Part shown: positions 7,101-14,530 of the stretch, in pieces
Position numbering within the stretch: position 1 is the first letter of the stretch
Layout: the number at the start of each line of letters is the position of its first letter
Assembly (NCBI RefSeq): GCF_001514305.1
Contig: NZ_KQ949115.1
Coordinates: 1 to 64,000, forward strand
Direction: 5' to 3'
Source of the DNA: Streptomyces dysideae
GTDB lineage: Bacteria; Actinomycetota; Actinomycetes; Streptomycetales; Streptomycetaceae
DNA length: 64,000 bases
Program-made: the position numbers and the translations under genes
The notes under the pieces: model-generated
What the model was told of the DNA's origin: nothing
Database searches by the model: none
Seen by the model: only the letters and a program-made list of their open reading frames with translations

Positions 7101-9600
7101 TCTCGAGCTCAAGACGACGATCAACACGATGGTCGACCAGCTGTCGTCCTTCGCCGAGGAGGTCACCCGAGTCGCCCGCGAGGTGGGCACCGAGGGCCAG
7201 CTCGGCGGCCAGGCACGCGTGCGTGATGTCGACGGCACCTGGCGCGACCTCACCGAGTCCGTGAACGAGATGGCCGGGAACCTCACCCGGCAGGTGCGTG
7301 CCATCGCGCGCGTGGCGACCGCGGTGACCCGTGGTGACCTGAACCTGAAGATCGACGTCGACGCTTCCGGCGAGATCCAGGAACTGCAGGACTACATCAA
7401 CAAGATGATCGCCAACCTGCGCGACACCACGATCGCCAACAAGGAGCAGGACTGGCTCAAGGGCAACCTCGCCCGGATCTCCGCGCTGATGCAGGGCCGC
7501 CGCGACCTCGAGGACGTGGCCTCGCTGATCATGAGCGAGCTGACGCCGGTGGTGTCCGCGCAGCACGGCGCGTTCTTCGTCGCCATGCCGCACGTCGACG
7601 GCAAGGACAGGAACGCCGAGAGCGAGGACGCGTACGAACTGCGCATGCTCGGGTCGTACGGCTACTCGATGGGCTCCATGCCGACGTCGTTCCGGCCCGG
7701 GGAGGCCCTGATCGGGACGGCCGCCCAGGAGAAGCGCACGATCCTGGTGGAGAACGCTCCCAGCGGCTATCTGAAGATCTCCTCCGGGCTCGGCGAGGCG
7801 CCGCCCGCGCAGGTGATCGTGCTGCCGGTGCTGTTCGAGGGCAAGGTGCTCGGCGTCATCGAGCTGGCGTCCTTCACGCCGTTCACGCAGATCCAGAAGG
7901 ACTTCCTCAACCAGATCGCGGAGATGATCGCGACCAGCGTCAACACCATCTCCGTCAACACCAAGACGGAGCTGCTGCTGAAGCAGTCGCAGGAGCTGAC
8001 CGAGCAACTCCAGGAGCGGTCGGCCGAGTTGGAGAACCGGCAGAAGGCCCTCCAGGCGTCCAACGCCGAACTGGAGGAGAAGGCCGAGCTGCTGGCCCAG
8101 CAGAACCGCGACATCGAGGTCAAGAACACCGAGATCGAGGAGGCGCGGCAGGTCCTGGAGGAGCGCGCCGAGCAGCTCGCCGTGTCGATGCGCTACAAGA
8201 GCGAGTTCCTCGCCAACATGTCGCACGAGCTGCGTACGCCGCTCAACTCGTTGCTGATTCTGGCCAAGCTGCTCGCCGACAACGCGGAGGGGAACCTCTC
8301 CCCGAAGCAGGTCGAGTTCGCCGAGACCATCCACGGCGCCGGCTCCGACCTGCTCCAGCTCATCAACGACATCCTGGACCTGTCGAAGGTCGAGGCTGGC
8401 AAGATGGACGTCTCTCCGACGCGCATCGCGCTCGTTCAGCTCGTCGACTACGTCGAGGCCACCTTCCGGCCGCTGACCGCGGAGAAGGGCCTCGACCTGT
8501 CCGTACGGGTCTCTCCCGAGCTGCCGGCCACGCTGCACACCGACGAGCAGCGGCTGCTCCAGGTGCTGCGCAACCTGCTGTCCAACGCGGTGAAGTTCAC
8601 CGACTCCGGGGCCGTCGAGCTGGTGATCCGGCCCGCCGGCAGGGAGGTGCCGGTGGCGATCCGAGAGCAGCTGCTCGAGGCCGGTTCGCTGCGCGACGCG
8701 GACGCCGACCTGATCGCGTTCTCCGTGACCGACACCGGGATCGGGATCGCGGCCAGCAAGATGCGGGTGATCTTCGAGGCGTTCAAGCAGGCGGACGGTA
8801 CGACCAGCCGCAAGTACGGCGGTACGGGCCTGGGGCTGTCGATCTCGCGGGAGATCGCGCAGCTGCTCGGCGGTGAGATCCATGCGCAGAGCGAGCCGGG
8901 GCGCGGTTCGACGTTCACGCTGTATTTGCCGCTGCACCCGAGCGAACTCCCGCCGCAGGGTTATCAGCAGTCCTTGCCCGCCCTGGCGGTCGGCGACCTG
9001 GTGGCGTCCGCCGCGGAGCTGGCGGATCTGTCCGGGCAGCCCGACGTCCAGATCGAGACGCCGGCCGAGGTGAAGTCGTACCGGGAGACCCAGAACGGCG
9101 CCGCGGCGCTCTTCAGGCGCCGTCGCAGGGCCGCGACGGAGCTCGAGCTGCGGCCCGTGCAGCAGGACCAGTGGTCGGCCGCCGAGCAGAGCGCGGCGCC
9201 GGAGGTGCACCGGGGCATCCGGTTCGGCGGCGAGAAGGTGCTGATCGTCGACGACGACATCCGCAACGTCTTCGCGTTGACCAGCGTCCTGGAGCAGCAC
9301 GGCCTGTCCGTGCTGTACGCCGAGAACGGCCGTGAGGGCATCGAGGTCCTGGAGCAGCACGACGACGTGGCGGTCGTCCTGATGGACATCATGATGCCGG
9401 AGATGGACGGCTACGCGACGACCACGGCGATCCGCAGGATGCCGCAGTTCGCCGGGCTCCCGATCATCGCGCTGACCGCGAAGGCGATGAAGGGCGACCG
9501 GGAGAAGGCGATCGAGTCGGGCGCGTCCGACTACGTGACGAAACCGGTCGATCCCGATCACCTGTTGTCGGTGATGGAGCAGTGGATGCGGGAGGAGTGA
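4117..9600 (+). CDS. osaA: OsaA-like giant hybrid histidine kinase with tandem HAMP units
   Basis: An 1,827-residue soluble hybrid kinase; no membrane segment is visible. It starts at GTG 4117, six bases after GGGAGG. Residues about 88-1100 are 11 tandem HAMP-like units of about 92 residues each. Then come a GAF domain (about 1120-1280), a coiled coil (about 1290-1360), a HisKA domain with HELRTPLN and phospho-acceptor His1370, an HATPase with NLLSNAVKFTDSG, DTGIGIA and GGTGLGLS, and a C-terminal receiver with phospho-acceptor Asp1757 in LMDIMMPEMDG. In S. coelicolor this gene pairs with osaB as the osmoadaptation two-component system (recalled). The long HAMP array probably senses cytoplasmic conditions such as osmolarity or crowding, and relays conformational change to the kinase. 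It lies 244 bp upstream of osaB and divergent from osaC. Confidence 0.9.
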   Translation: MESGAATRGTKTRAKGGQSPSNQRKTRNGTTVVDTASLNRLLAALVSMRDGNFRKRLTVSGDGVMSEIAAVFNEVADRNLHLTGELSRVRRMVGREGKLTERLETGACQGSWAAAIDASNALVDDLVRPVSEVGRVLSAVAEGDLSPRMELRTQAPDGATQPLRGEFLKVGRTVNNLVDQLSTFTDEVTRVASEVGTEGKLGGQARVRGMSGSWKDLTDSVNTMAYRLTAQVRDIALVTTAVAKGDLSRKVTVHVAGEMLELKNTVNTMVDQLSSFSSEVTRVAREVGTEGELGGQAQVPGVAGVWKDLTDSVNLMAGNLTAQVRGIAQVTTAVASGDLSQKVTVSARGEVAQLAETINRMTETLRIFADEVTRVANEVGAEGQLGGQANVPGAAGTWKDLTDSVNTVFRNLTTQVRDIAAVTTAVANGDLSQKVTVDVAGEMLELKNTVNGMVDQLSSFGSEVTRVAREVGVEGELGGQAQVPGAAGTWKDLTDSVNTAFRNLTGQVRNIAQVTTAVANGDLSQKVTVDVSGEMLQLKNTVNTMVDQLSAFADQVTRMARDVGTEGRLGGQAVVPGVSGTWKELTDSVNFMGGNLTSQVRQIAQVTTAVARGDLSQKIDVDARGEILELKNTINTMVDQLSGFAEQVTRVAREVGTEGRLGGQAQVPGVAGVWRDLTDSVNGMAGNLTAQVRNIAQVATAVARGDLSQKITVDARGEILELKNTLNTMVDQLSSFAEEVTRVAREVGTEGQLGGQAEVQGVSGTWKDLTQSVNFMANNLTIQVRQIAEVTTAVAKGDLSKKITVDAKGEILELVTTVNTMVDQLSSFAEQVTRVAREVGTEGILGGQAHVPGVTGIWKDLSGNVNLMAKNLTMQVRNISQVAAAVANGDLTRTVTIEARGEVAQLADTFNTMVKTLSSFADQVTKVAREVGTDGILGGQAHVPGVAGTWKDLTESVNQMASNLTGQVRNIAMVTTAIAKGDLTKKIDIDARGEILELKTTINTMVDQLSSFAEEVTRVAREVGTEGQLGGQARVRDVDGTWRDLTESVNEMAGNLTRQVRAIARVATAVTRGDLNLKIDVDASGEIQELQDYINKMIANLRDTTIANKEQDWLKGNLARISALMQGRRDLEDVASLIMSELTPVVSAQHGAFFVAMPHVDGKDRNAESEDAYELRMLGSYGYSMGSMPTSFRPGEALIGTAAQEKRTILVENAPSGYLKISSGLGEAPPAQVIVLPVLFEGKVLGVIELASFTPFTQIQKDFLNQIAEMIATSVNTISVNTKTELLLKQSQELTEQLQERSAELENRQKALQASNAELEEKAELLAQQNRDIEVKNTEIEEARQVLEERAEQLAVSMRYKSEFLANMSHELRTPLNSLLILAKLLADNAEGNLSPKQVEFAETIHGAGSDLLQLINDILDLSKVEAGKMDVSPTRIALVQLVDYVEATFRPLTAEKGLDLSVRVSPELPATLHTDEQRLLQVLRNLLSNAVKFTDSGAVELVIRPAGREVPVAIREQLLEAGSLRDADADLIAFSVTDTGIGIAASKMRVIFEAFKQADGTTSRKYGGTGLGLSISREIAQLLGGEIHAQSEPGRGSTFTLYLPLHPSELPPQGYQQSLPALAVGDLVASAAELADLSGQPDVQIETPAEVKSYRETQNGAAALFRRRRRAATELELRPVQQDQWSAAEQSAAPEVHRGIRFGGEKVLIVDDDIRNVFALTSVLEQHGLSVLYAENGREGIEVLEQHDDVAVVLMDIMMPEMDGYATTTAIRRMPQFAGLPIIALTAKAMKGDREKAIESGASDYVTKPVDPDHLLSVMEQWMREE
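4378..7414 (+). repeat. Eleven tandem 276-bp HAMP-coding repeats inside osaA
   Basis: The unit of about 92 codons recurs 11 times. Each copy carries a variant of VGTEGxLGGQAxVPGVxGxW, then KDLTDSVN, then VTTAVAxGDLSQKVTV, then GEMLELKNTVNTMVDQLS. The first unit (starting near 4378) is divergent and lacks the GGQA core; the other ten are clearly alike. Copies differ at many synonymous and some coding positions, so this is an old amplification kept by selection and not a recent DNA duplication. Confidence 0.9.
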
Positions 9601-9844
9601 CGGGAATCATCGGTGTTCACGCGGAGTTGCTGACTCAGTGTGCTCGAAGCCGTGTAGGAGTACGGGATTCGGGGAACCTTCTGGTCTCCCGCTACGTTTC
9701 TGCTACGTGCACAGTGACATCGCGGTGACAGGGTGTGGCGACAGGCGGGGTGCGGCTACCATGACCGGCACGAGGACGGGCGGCGCAAGGGAGTCGTCCC
9801 CTGGGGCGGCGCCCGGTGCACATCCGGGGCGAGGAGGGCGGGCC

Positions 9845-10531
9845 ATGGTGCAGAAGGCCAAGATCCTCCTGGTCGATGACCGGCCGGAGAATCTGCTGGC
9901 GCTGGAGGCGATCCTCTCTGCGCTCGATCAGACGCTGGTGCGGGCATCGTCCGGGGAGGAAGCGCTCAAAGCACTGCTCACGGACGACTTCGCGGTCATT
10001 CTGCTGGACGTCCAGATGCCGGGCATGGACGGTTTCGAAACCGCCGCGCACATCAAGCGGCGAGAACGGACCCGGGACATCCCGATCATCTTCCTCACCG
10101 CGATCAACCACGGACCGCACCACACGTTCCGGGGGTACGCGGCGGGGGCGGTGGACTACATCTCGAAGCCGTTCGACCCGTGGGTGCTGCGGGCGAAGGT
10201 CTCGGTGTTCGTCGAGCTGTACATGAAGAACTGCCAGCTGCGCGAGCAGGCGGCGCTGCTGCGGCTCCAGTTGGAGGGCGGTGGCGGCAAGGCCGCGGCC
10301 GGCGGTGAGTCGAAGGAGCCGGCGGGGTTGCTCGCCGAGCTGTCCGCGCGGCTCGCGGCGGTCGAGGAACAGGCCGAGGCGCTGTCCAAGCAGCTCGACG
10401 ACGAGTCGGCGGACGCGGCGGCTGTGGCTACGGCGGCTCATCTCGAACGCAAACTCACGGGGTTGCGTCGGGCGCTGGACGCGTTGGAGCCCGGGGCCGG
10501 CAGTACGTCTTCGGTGCCCTCGCAGAACTGA
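9845..10531 (+). CDS. osaB: OsaB-like response regulator without DNA-binding domain
   Basis: A 228-residue protein with an N-terminal receiver: acidic pair in ILLVDDRPEN, phospho-acceptor Asp55 in VILLDVQMPGMDG, and conserved Lys in YISKPFDP. After residue about 130 it becomes an Ala/Glu/Leu-rich predicted coiled coil with no helix-turn-helix. Output is therefore probably by protein-protein contact. ATG 9845 is chosen because GAGGAGGGCGGGCC immediately precedes it. An upstream in-frame ATG at 9638 gives a leader without receiver homology. In S. coelicolor OsaB is the cognate regulator of OsaA and is required for aerial growth at high osmolarity (recalled). Confidence 0.88.
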   Translation: MVQKAKILLVDDRPENLLALEAILSALDQTLVRASSGEEALKALLTDDFAVILLDVQMPGMDGFETAAHIKRRERTRDIPIIFLTAINHGPHHTFRGYAAGAVDYISKPFDPWVLRAKVSVFVELYMKNCQLREQAALLRLQLEGGGGKAAAGGESKEPAGLLAELSARLAAVEEQAEALSKQLDDESADAAAVATAAHLERKLTGLRRALDALEPGAGSTSSVPSQN

Positions 10532-10582
10532 CGTCGGGGCGGGGCCAGTTGCTGGGCGGCATCCATGAGCCGACGTCAGTTC
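10525..10582. terminator. 13-bp perfect inverted repeat at the end of osaB
   Basis: GAACTGACGTCGG (10525-10537) overlaps the osaB stop codon and is exactly complementary to CCGACGTCAGTTC (10570-10582), with a 32-nt loop that itself contains CCAG-TTG-CTGG. It sits between osaB and ftsK. No U-tract follows, so it may be a Streptomyces-style U-less terminator for osaAB. The palindromic GACGTC halves could equally be an operator. Confidence 0.6.
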
Positions 10583-10665
10583 CCGGCCCCCTTTGACCGC
10601 GACACGAACGGGTGAAGCAGTGGGCGCACGTGTTCGCTGTCGTCTCCGACGGTAACCTCACACCT

Positions 10666-13377
10666 ATGGCCTCACGTCCCTCCGCAGCCAAGAAGCCGCC
10701 CGCGAAGAAGGCGGCCGCTTCAGCGAAGGCTCCGGCGAAGAAGGCCGCTGCCAAGAAAGCCCCTGCCAAGAAGGCGCCCGCCAAGAAGGCCGCGGCGAAG
10801 AAGGCCGCGCCGCCGAAGCCGGCACCGAGTCCCACCGGGGGCATCTACCGGCTGGTGCGCGCCGTGTGGCTCGGGCTCGCGCACGCGGTCGGCGCGGTGT
10901 TCCGCGGGATAGGGCAGGGCGCGAAGAACCTCGACCCGGCGCACCGCAAGGACGGCGTCGCCCTGCTGCTCCTCGGGCTCGGGCTGATCGTCGCCGCCGG
11001 GACCTGGTCGAACCTGCGCGGTCCCGTCGGCGACCTCGTCGAGATGCTGGTGACCGGTGCCTTCGGCCGCCTCGACCTGCTGGTTCCGATCCTGCTCGCG
11101 GTCATCGCCGTACGGTTCATCCGGCACCCCGAGAAGCCCGAGGCCAACGGCCGGATCGTGATCGGCCTGTCCGCGCTCGTCATCGGCGTGCTCGGCCAGG
11201 TCCACATCGCCTGCGGCTCGCCCGCCCGCAGCGACGGCATGCAGGCGATAAGGGACGCCGGCGGGCTCATCGGCTGGGGCGCGGCGACCCCGCTGACGTA
11301 CACCATGGGCGAGGTCCTCGCCGTACCGCTGCTCGTGCTGCTGACCATCTTCGGTCTGCTGGTCGTCACGGCCACGCCGGTCAACGCCATCCCGCAGCGG
11401 CTGCGGCAGCTCGGTGTGCGGCTCGGCATCGTCCACGAACCGGCCGAGGACGGGTACAGCGAGGACGACGAGCGGTACGACGACCAGTGGCGCGAGGCGC
11501 TGCCCGCGCGCACCCGCAGGCGCGGGCCGGCGCCCGAGGCGTACGACCCCGACAACGCGGAGCAGGAGGCTCTCTCGCGGCGTCGTGGGCGCCCGAGGCG
11601 CTCCGCGGTGCCGCAGCCCGAGATGGACCGTCCCATGGACGCAGTGGATGTCGCGGCGGCCGCCGCTGCCGCGCTCGACGGTGCCGTCCTGCACGGGATG
11701 CCGCCCTCACCGATCGTCGCCGACCTCACCCAGGGCGTCAGCGTCGGCGACCGAGGGGAGACCACGCCGACTCCGACCCCGAAGCCCGTGCCGGCCGCGC
11801 GTCCCAAGCAGGAGAAGCTCAAGGGGGAGGTCCTCGACCTCACCAAGGCCGCGCCCGAGGAGATCCGCGACCTGCCCGCGCGCGCGGAACAGCTCCAGCT
11901 GTCCGGCGACATCACGTACGCGCTCCCGTCGCTCGACCTCCTCACGCGCGGCGGACCCGGCAAGGCGCGCAGTGCCGCCAACGACGCGGTCGTCGCCTCG
12001 CTCACCAACGTCTTCTCCGAGTTCAAGGTCGACGCGGCCGTCACCGGGTTCACCCGCGGGCCGACGGTCACGCGCTACGAGGTCGAGCTCGGCCCCGCCG
12101 TGAAGGTCGAGCGGATCACCGCGCTGACCAAGAACATCGCATACGCCGTCGCCAGCCCGGACGTGCGGATCATCAGCCCGATCCCCGGCAAGTCCGCGGT
12201 CGGCATCGAGATCCCGAACACCGACCGCGAGATGGTCAACCTCGGCGACGTACTACGCCTGGCGGCGGCCGCCGAGGACGAACATCCGATGCTGGTCGCG
12301 CTCGGCAAGGACGTCGAGGGCGGCTATGTGATGGCCAACCTGGCGAAGATGCCGCACGTACTCGTCGCCGGAGCCACCGGTTCCGGTAAATCGTCGTGCA
12401 TTAACTGCTTGATCACTTCCATCATGGTGCGCGCGACCCCCGAGGACGTCCGCATGGTCCTCGTCGACCCCAAGCGCGTCGAGCTGACCGCCTACGAGGG
12501 CATCCCGCACCTGATCACGCCGATCATCACCAACCCGAAGCGGGCCGCCGAGGCGCTGCAGTGGGTCGTACGGGAGATGGACCTCCGCTACGACGACCTG
12601 GCGGCGTACGGCTTCCGGCATATCGACGACTTCAACGAGGCCATAAGGAACGGCAAGGTCAAAGCGCCGGAGGGCAGTGAGCGCGAGCTGCAGCCGTACC
12701 CGTATCTGCTGGTGATCGTCGACGAGCTCGCCGACCTGATGATGGTCGCCCCACGGGACGTCGAAGACGCCATCGTGCGCATCACGCAGCTCGCGCGCGC
12801 GGCCGGCATCCACCTGGTGCTCGCCACCCAGCGGCCGTCGGTCGACGTGGTCACCGGTCTGATCAAGGCGAACGTGCCGTCGCGGCTGGCCTTCGCGACG
12901 TCGTCGCTGGCGGACTCGCGGGTCATCCTCGACCAGCCCGGCGCCGAGAAGCTCATCGGCAAGGGCGACGGGCTGTACCTGCCGATGGGGCAGAACAAGC
13001 CCACCCGTATGCAGGGCGCCTTCGTGACCGAGGAGGAGGTCGCGGCCGTCGTCCAGCACTGCAAGGACCAGATGGCGCCCGTCTTCCGGGACGACGTCGT
13101 CGTGGGTACCAAGCAGAAGAAGGAGATCGACGAGGACATCGGCGACGACCTCGACCTGCTGTGTCAGGCGGCCGAGCTGGTGGTGTCCACGCAGTTCGGG
13201 TCGACGTCCATGCTGCAGCGCAAGCTGCGCGTCGGCTTCGCCAAGGCCGGGCGGCTCATGGACCTCATGGAGTCCCGGGGCATCGTCGGTCCGAGCGAGG
13301 GTTCCAAGGCTCGTGATGTTCTTGTGAAACCTGATGAGCTGGACGGAGTGCTCGCGGTGATCCGCGGGGAGTCCTAA
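10666..13377 (+). CDS. ftsK: FtsK/SpoIIIE DNA translocase
   Basis: A 903-residue chromosome-partitioning translocase acting at the division septum. The N-terminal about 55 residues are a Lys/Ala/Pro-rich tail. They are followed by about four membrane segments (about 100-270), a Pro/charged linker and the RecA-like motor, with Walker A GATGSGKSS and Walker B YLLVIVDELADLMM. A C-terminal winged-helix gamma domain (SMLQRKLRVGFAKAGRLMD) is the part that reads KOPS-like sequences in other FtsK proteins. In Streptomyces FtsK clears chromosome ends from sporulation septa. ATG 10666 is chosen by similarity, because the MASRPSAAKKPPAKK start is typical. There is no strong Shine-Dalgarno, so translation could be near-leaderless. 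GTG 10612 is an alternative start. Confidence 0.9.
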   Translation: MASRPSAAKKPPAKKAAASAKAPAKKAAAKKAPAKKAPAKKAAAKKAAPPKPAPSPTGGIYRLVRAVWLGLAHAVGAVFRGIGQGAKNLDPAHRKDGVALLLLGLGLIVAAGTWSNLRGPVGDLVEMLVTGAFGRLDLLVPILLAVIAVRFIRHPEKPEANGRIVIGLSALVIGVLGQVHIACGSPARSDGMQAIRDAGGLIGWGAATPLTYTMGEVLAVPLLVLLTIFGLLVVTATPVNAIPQRLRQLGVRLGIVHEPAEDGYSEDDERYDDQWREALPARTRRRGPAPEAYDPDNAEQEALSRRRGRPRRSAVPQPEMDRPMDAVDVAAAAAAALDGAVLHGMPPSPIVADLTQGVSVGDRGETTPTPTPKPVPAARPKQEKLKGEVLDLTKAAPEEIRDLPARAEQLQLSGDITYALPSLDLLTRGGPGKARSAANDAVVASLTNVFSEFKVDAAVTGFTRGPTVTRYEVELGPAVKVERITALTKNIAYAVASPDVRIISPIPGKSAVGIEIPNTDREMVNLGDVLRLAAAAEDEHPMLVALGKDVEGGYVMANLAKMPHVLVAGATGSGKSSCINCLITSIMVRATPEDVRMVLVDPKRVELTAYEGIPHLITPIITNPKRAAEALQWVVREMDLRYDDLAAYGFRHIDDFNEAIRNGKVKAPEGSERELQPYPYLLVIVDELADLMMVAPRDVEDAIVRITQLARAAGIHLVLATQRPSVDVVTGLIKANVPSRLAFATSSLADSRVILDQPGAEKLIGKGDGLYLPMGQNKPTRMQGAFVTEEEVAAVVQHCKDQMAPVFRDDVVVGTKQKKEIDEDIGDDLDLLCQAAELVVSTQFGSTSMLQRKLRVGFAKAGRLMDLMESRGIVGPSEGSKARDVLVKPDELDGVLAVIRGES

Positions 13378-13604
13378 GAGGAGCCCGGTGTTCGATCGTG
13401 ACTCATCCGTAAGGGATCATTGAGCAACCGTTTCCCTTCGTCGTACGTCAAGTTGACGGAAGCGAAGTGTGCTTACCCCACCATCGGTCTGTCCGGCCAT
13501 TCCGATGGCGTACAAAGTCCTACCGCCGGGTTGCCCCACCCTTTCGCACCCCCCCTAGACTGAACCCTCAGCACAGGTGGCTCAAACGCTCGAAAGGCGC
13601 CCCC

Positions 13605-14438
13605 GTGTCCATCGGCAACTCCCCTGAAGACGAGCGTCCGTTCGAAGACGATCGTGAGGAAGCCCGCCCTTCGATCGGCCGTGCCCTCCAGCAGGCGCGC
13701 ATCGCGGCCGGGCTGACCGTCGACGACGTCAGCAACGCCACCCGGGTCCGTATCGTCATCGTGCATGCCATCGAGGCCGACGACTTCGCCCCCTGCGGCG
13801 GTGACGTCTACGCCCGTGGTCACATCCGGACCCTGGCCAAGGCCGTCCGCCTCGACCCGGCCCCACTGCTCGCCCAGTACGACGACTCGCACGGCGGACG
13901 CCCGGCGCCGACCCCGGCGGCCCCCCTGTTCGAGGCGGAACGCATCCGTCCCGAGCGGCGCGGGCCCAACTGGACGGCGGCCATGGTGGCCGCGATCGTC
14001 GCCGTGGTCGGCTTCGTCGGGTTCACCGCCGTCAAGGGCGGCGACGAGGGCGGGAAGACACAGGTCGCCGAGGGCTCCGAGCCCACGGCCGACAAGTCCC
14101 CCTCGCCCACGCCCAAGACCGACAAGCCCGAGAACCCCAAGCCGGACGCGTCGGACAGTGCCATCGCCGCCGCGCCCCAGGACAAGGTCACCGTCCAGGT
14201 CAGCGCCGTCCACGACGAGAGTTGGATCTCCGCCAAGGACCACAACGGCCGGCTCCTCTTCGACGGGTTGCTCAAGCAGGGCGAGAGCAAGACCTTCCAG
14301 GACAGTCAGAAGATCGACCTCGTCCTCGGCCAGGCGGGCGCGATCCAGCTGTACGTCAACGGCAAGCGGATCGACGACTTCCGGCCCGGGGCCGTGGAGC
14401 GCCTGACGTATACGAAGGGCGACCCGCAGGTCGGATAA
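13605..14438 (+). CDS. RodZ-like helix-turn-helix membrane protein (DUF4115-type)
   Basis: A 277-residue protein. An N-terminal Cro/RodZ-type HTH (about 25-95, IGRALQQARIAAGLTVDDVS) is followed by a single membrane helix (about 127-147, AAMVAAIVAVVGFVGFTAV). A Ser/Thr/Pro-rich linker then leads to a C-terminal extracytoplasmic beta domain of DUF4115 type (VTVQVSAVHDESWISAKD). The layout is that of RodZ, which couples cytoskeletal or cell-wall machinery in rods; actinobacterial homologues are little studied. GTG 13605 is preceded by GAAAGGCG at good spacing. The preceding 227 bp after ftsK is probably its promoter region. Confidence 0.75.
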   Translation: MSIGNSPEDERPFEDDREEARPSIGRALQQARIAAGLTVDDVSNATRVRIVIVHAIEADDFAPCGGDVYARGHIRTLAKAVRLDPAPLLAQYDDSHGGRPAPTPAAPLFEAERIRPERRGPNWTAAMVAAIVAVVGFVGFTAVKGGDEGGKTQVAEGSEPTADKSPSPTPKTDKPENPKPDASDSAIAAAPQDKVTVQVSAVHDESWISAKDHNGRLLFDGLLKQGESKTFQDSQKIDLVLGQAGAIQLYVNGKRIDDFRPGAVERLTYTKGDPQVG

Positions 14439-14462
14439 CCGGTCGGAAGGGCTGAGTGACCA

Positions 14463-14490
14463 CGGGGTTGGCCAAGATCGGCCAACCCCG
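14463..14490. terminator. Hairpin between the RodZ-like gene and rimO
   Basis: CGGGGTTGGCC (14463-14473) pairs perfectly with GGCCAACCCCG (14480-14490) around a 6-nt loop. It lies 24 nt after the upstream stop codon and about 40 nt before the rimO start. There is no T-run, so it is either a U-less terminator or a structural element in the rimO leader. Confidence 0.55.
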
Positions 14491-14530
14491 TCGACGTGGG
14501 GTGTCAGTGGGACGAAGTAGTCTTGAGCCC

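Noticed and set aside
4378..7414. Regular 276-bp periodicity as a possible DNA repeat array or CRISPR
   Set aside because: The period is a whole number of codons, the repeat is coding and diverged, and there are no spacers; it is the HAMP array of osaA.
4552..9561. Very long minus-strand open frame opposite osaA
   Set aside because: It is a high-GC shadow of the repetitive HAMP array, with His/Leu/Arg/Asp-biased composition and no ribosome site. osaA on the plus strand explains the DNA fully.
13467..13604. Upstream extension of the RodZ-like gene
   Set aside because: The extra 46 residues are Arg/Pro-rich without homology. GTG 13605 has a good ribosome site and begins the conserved region.
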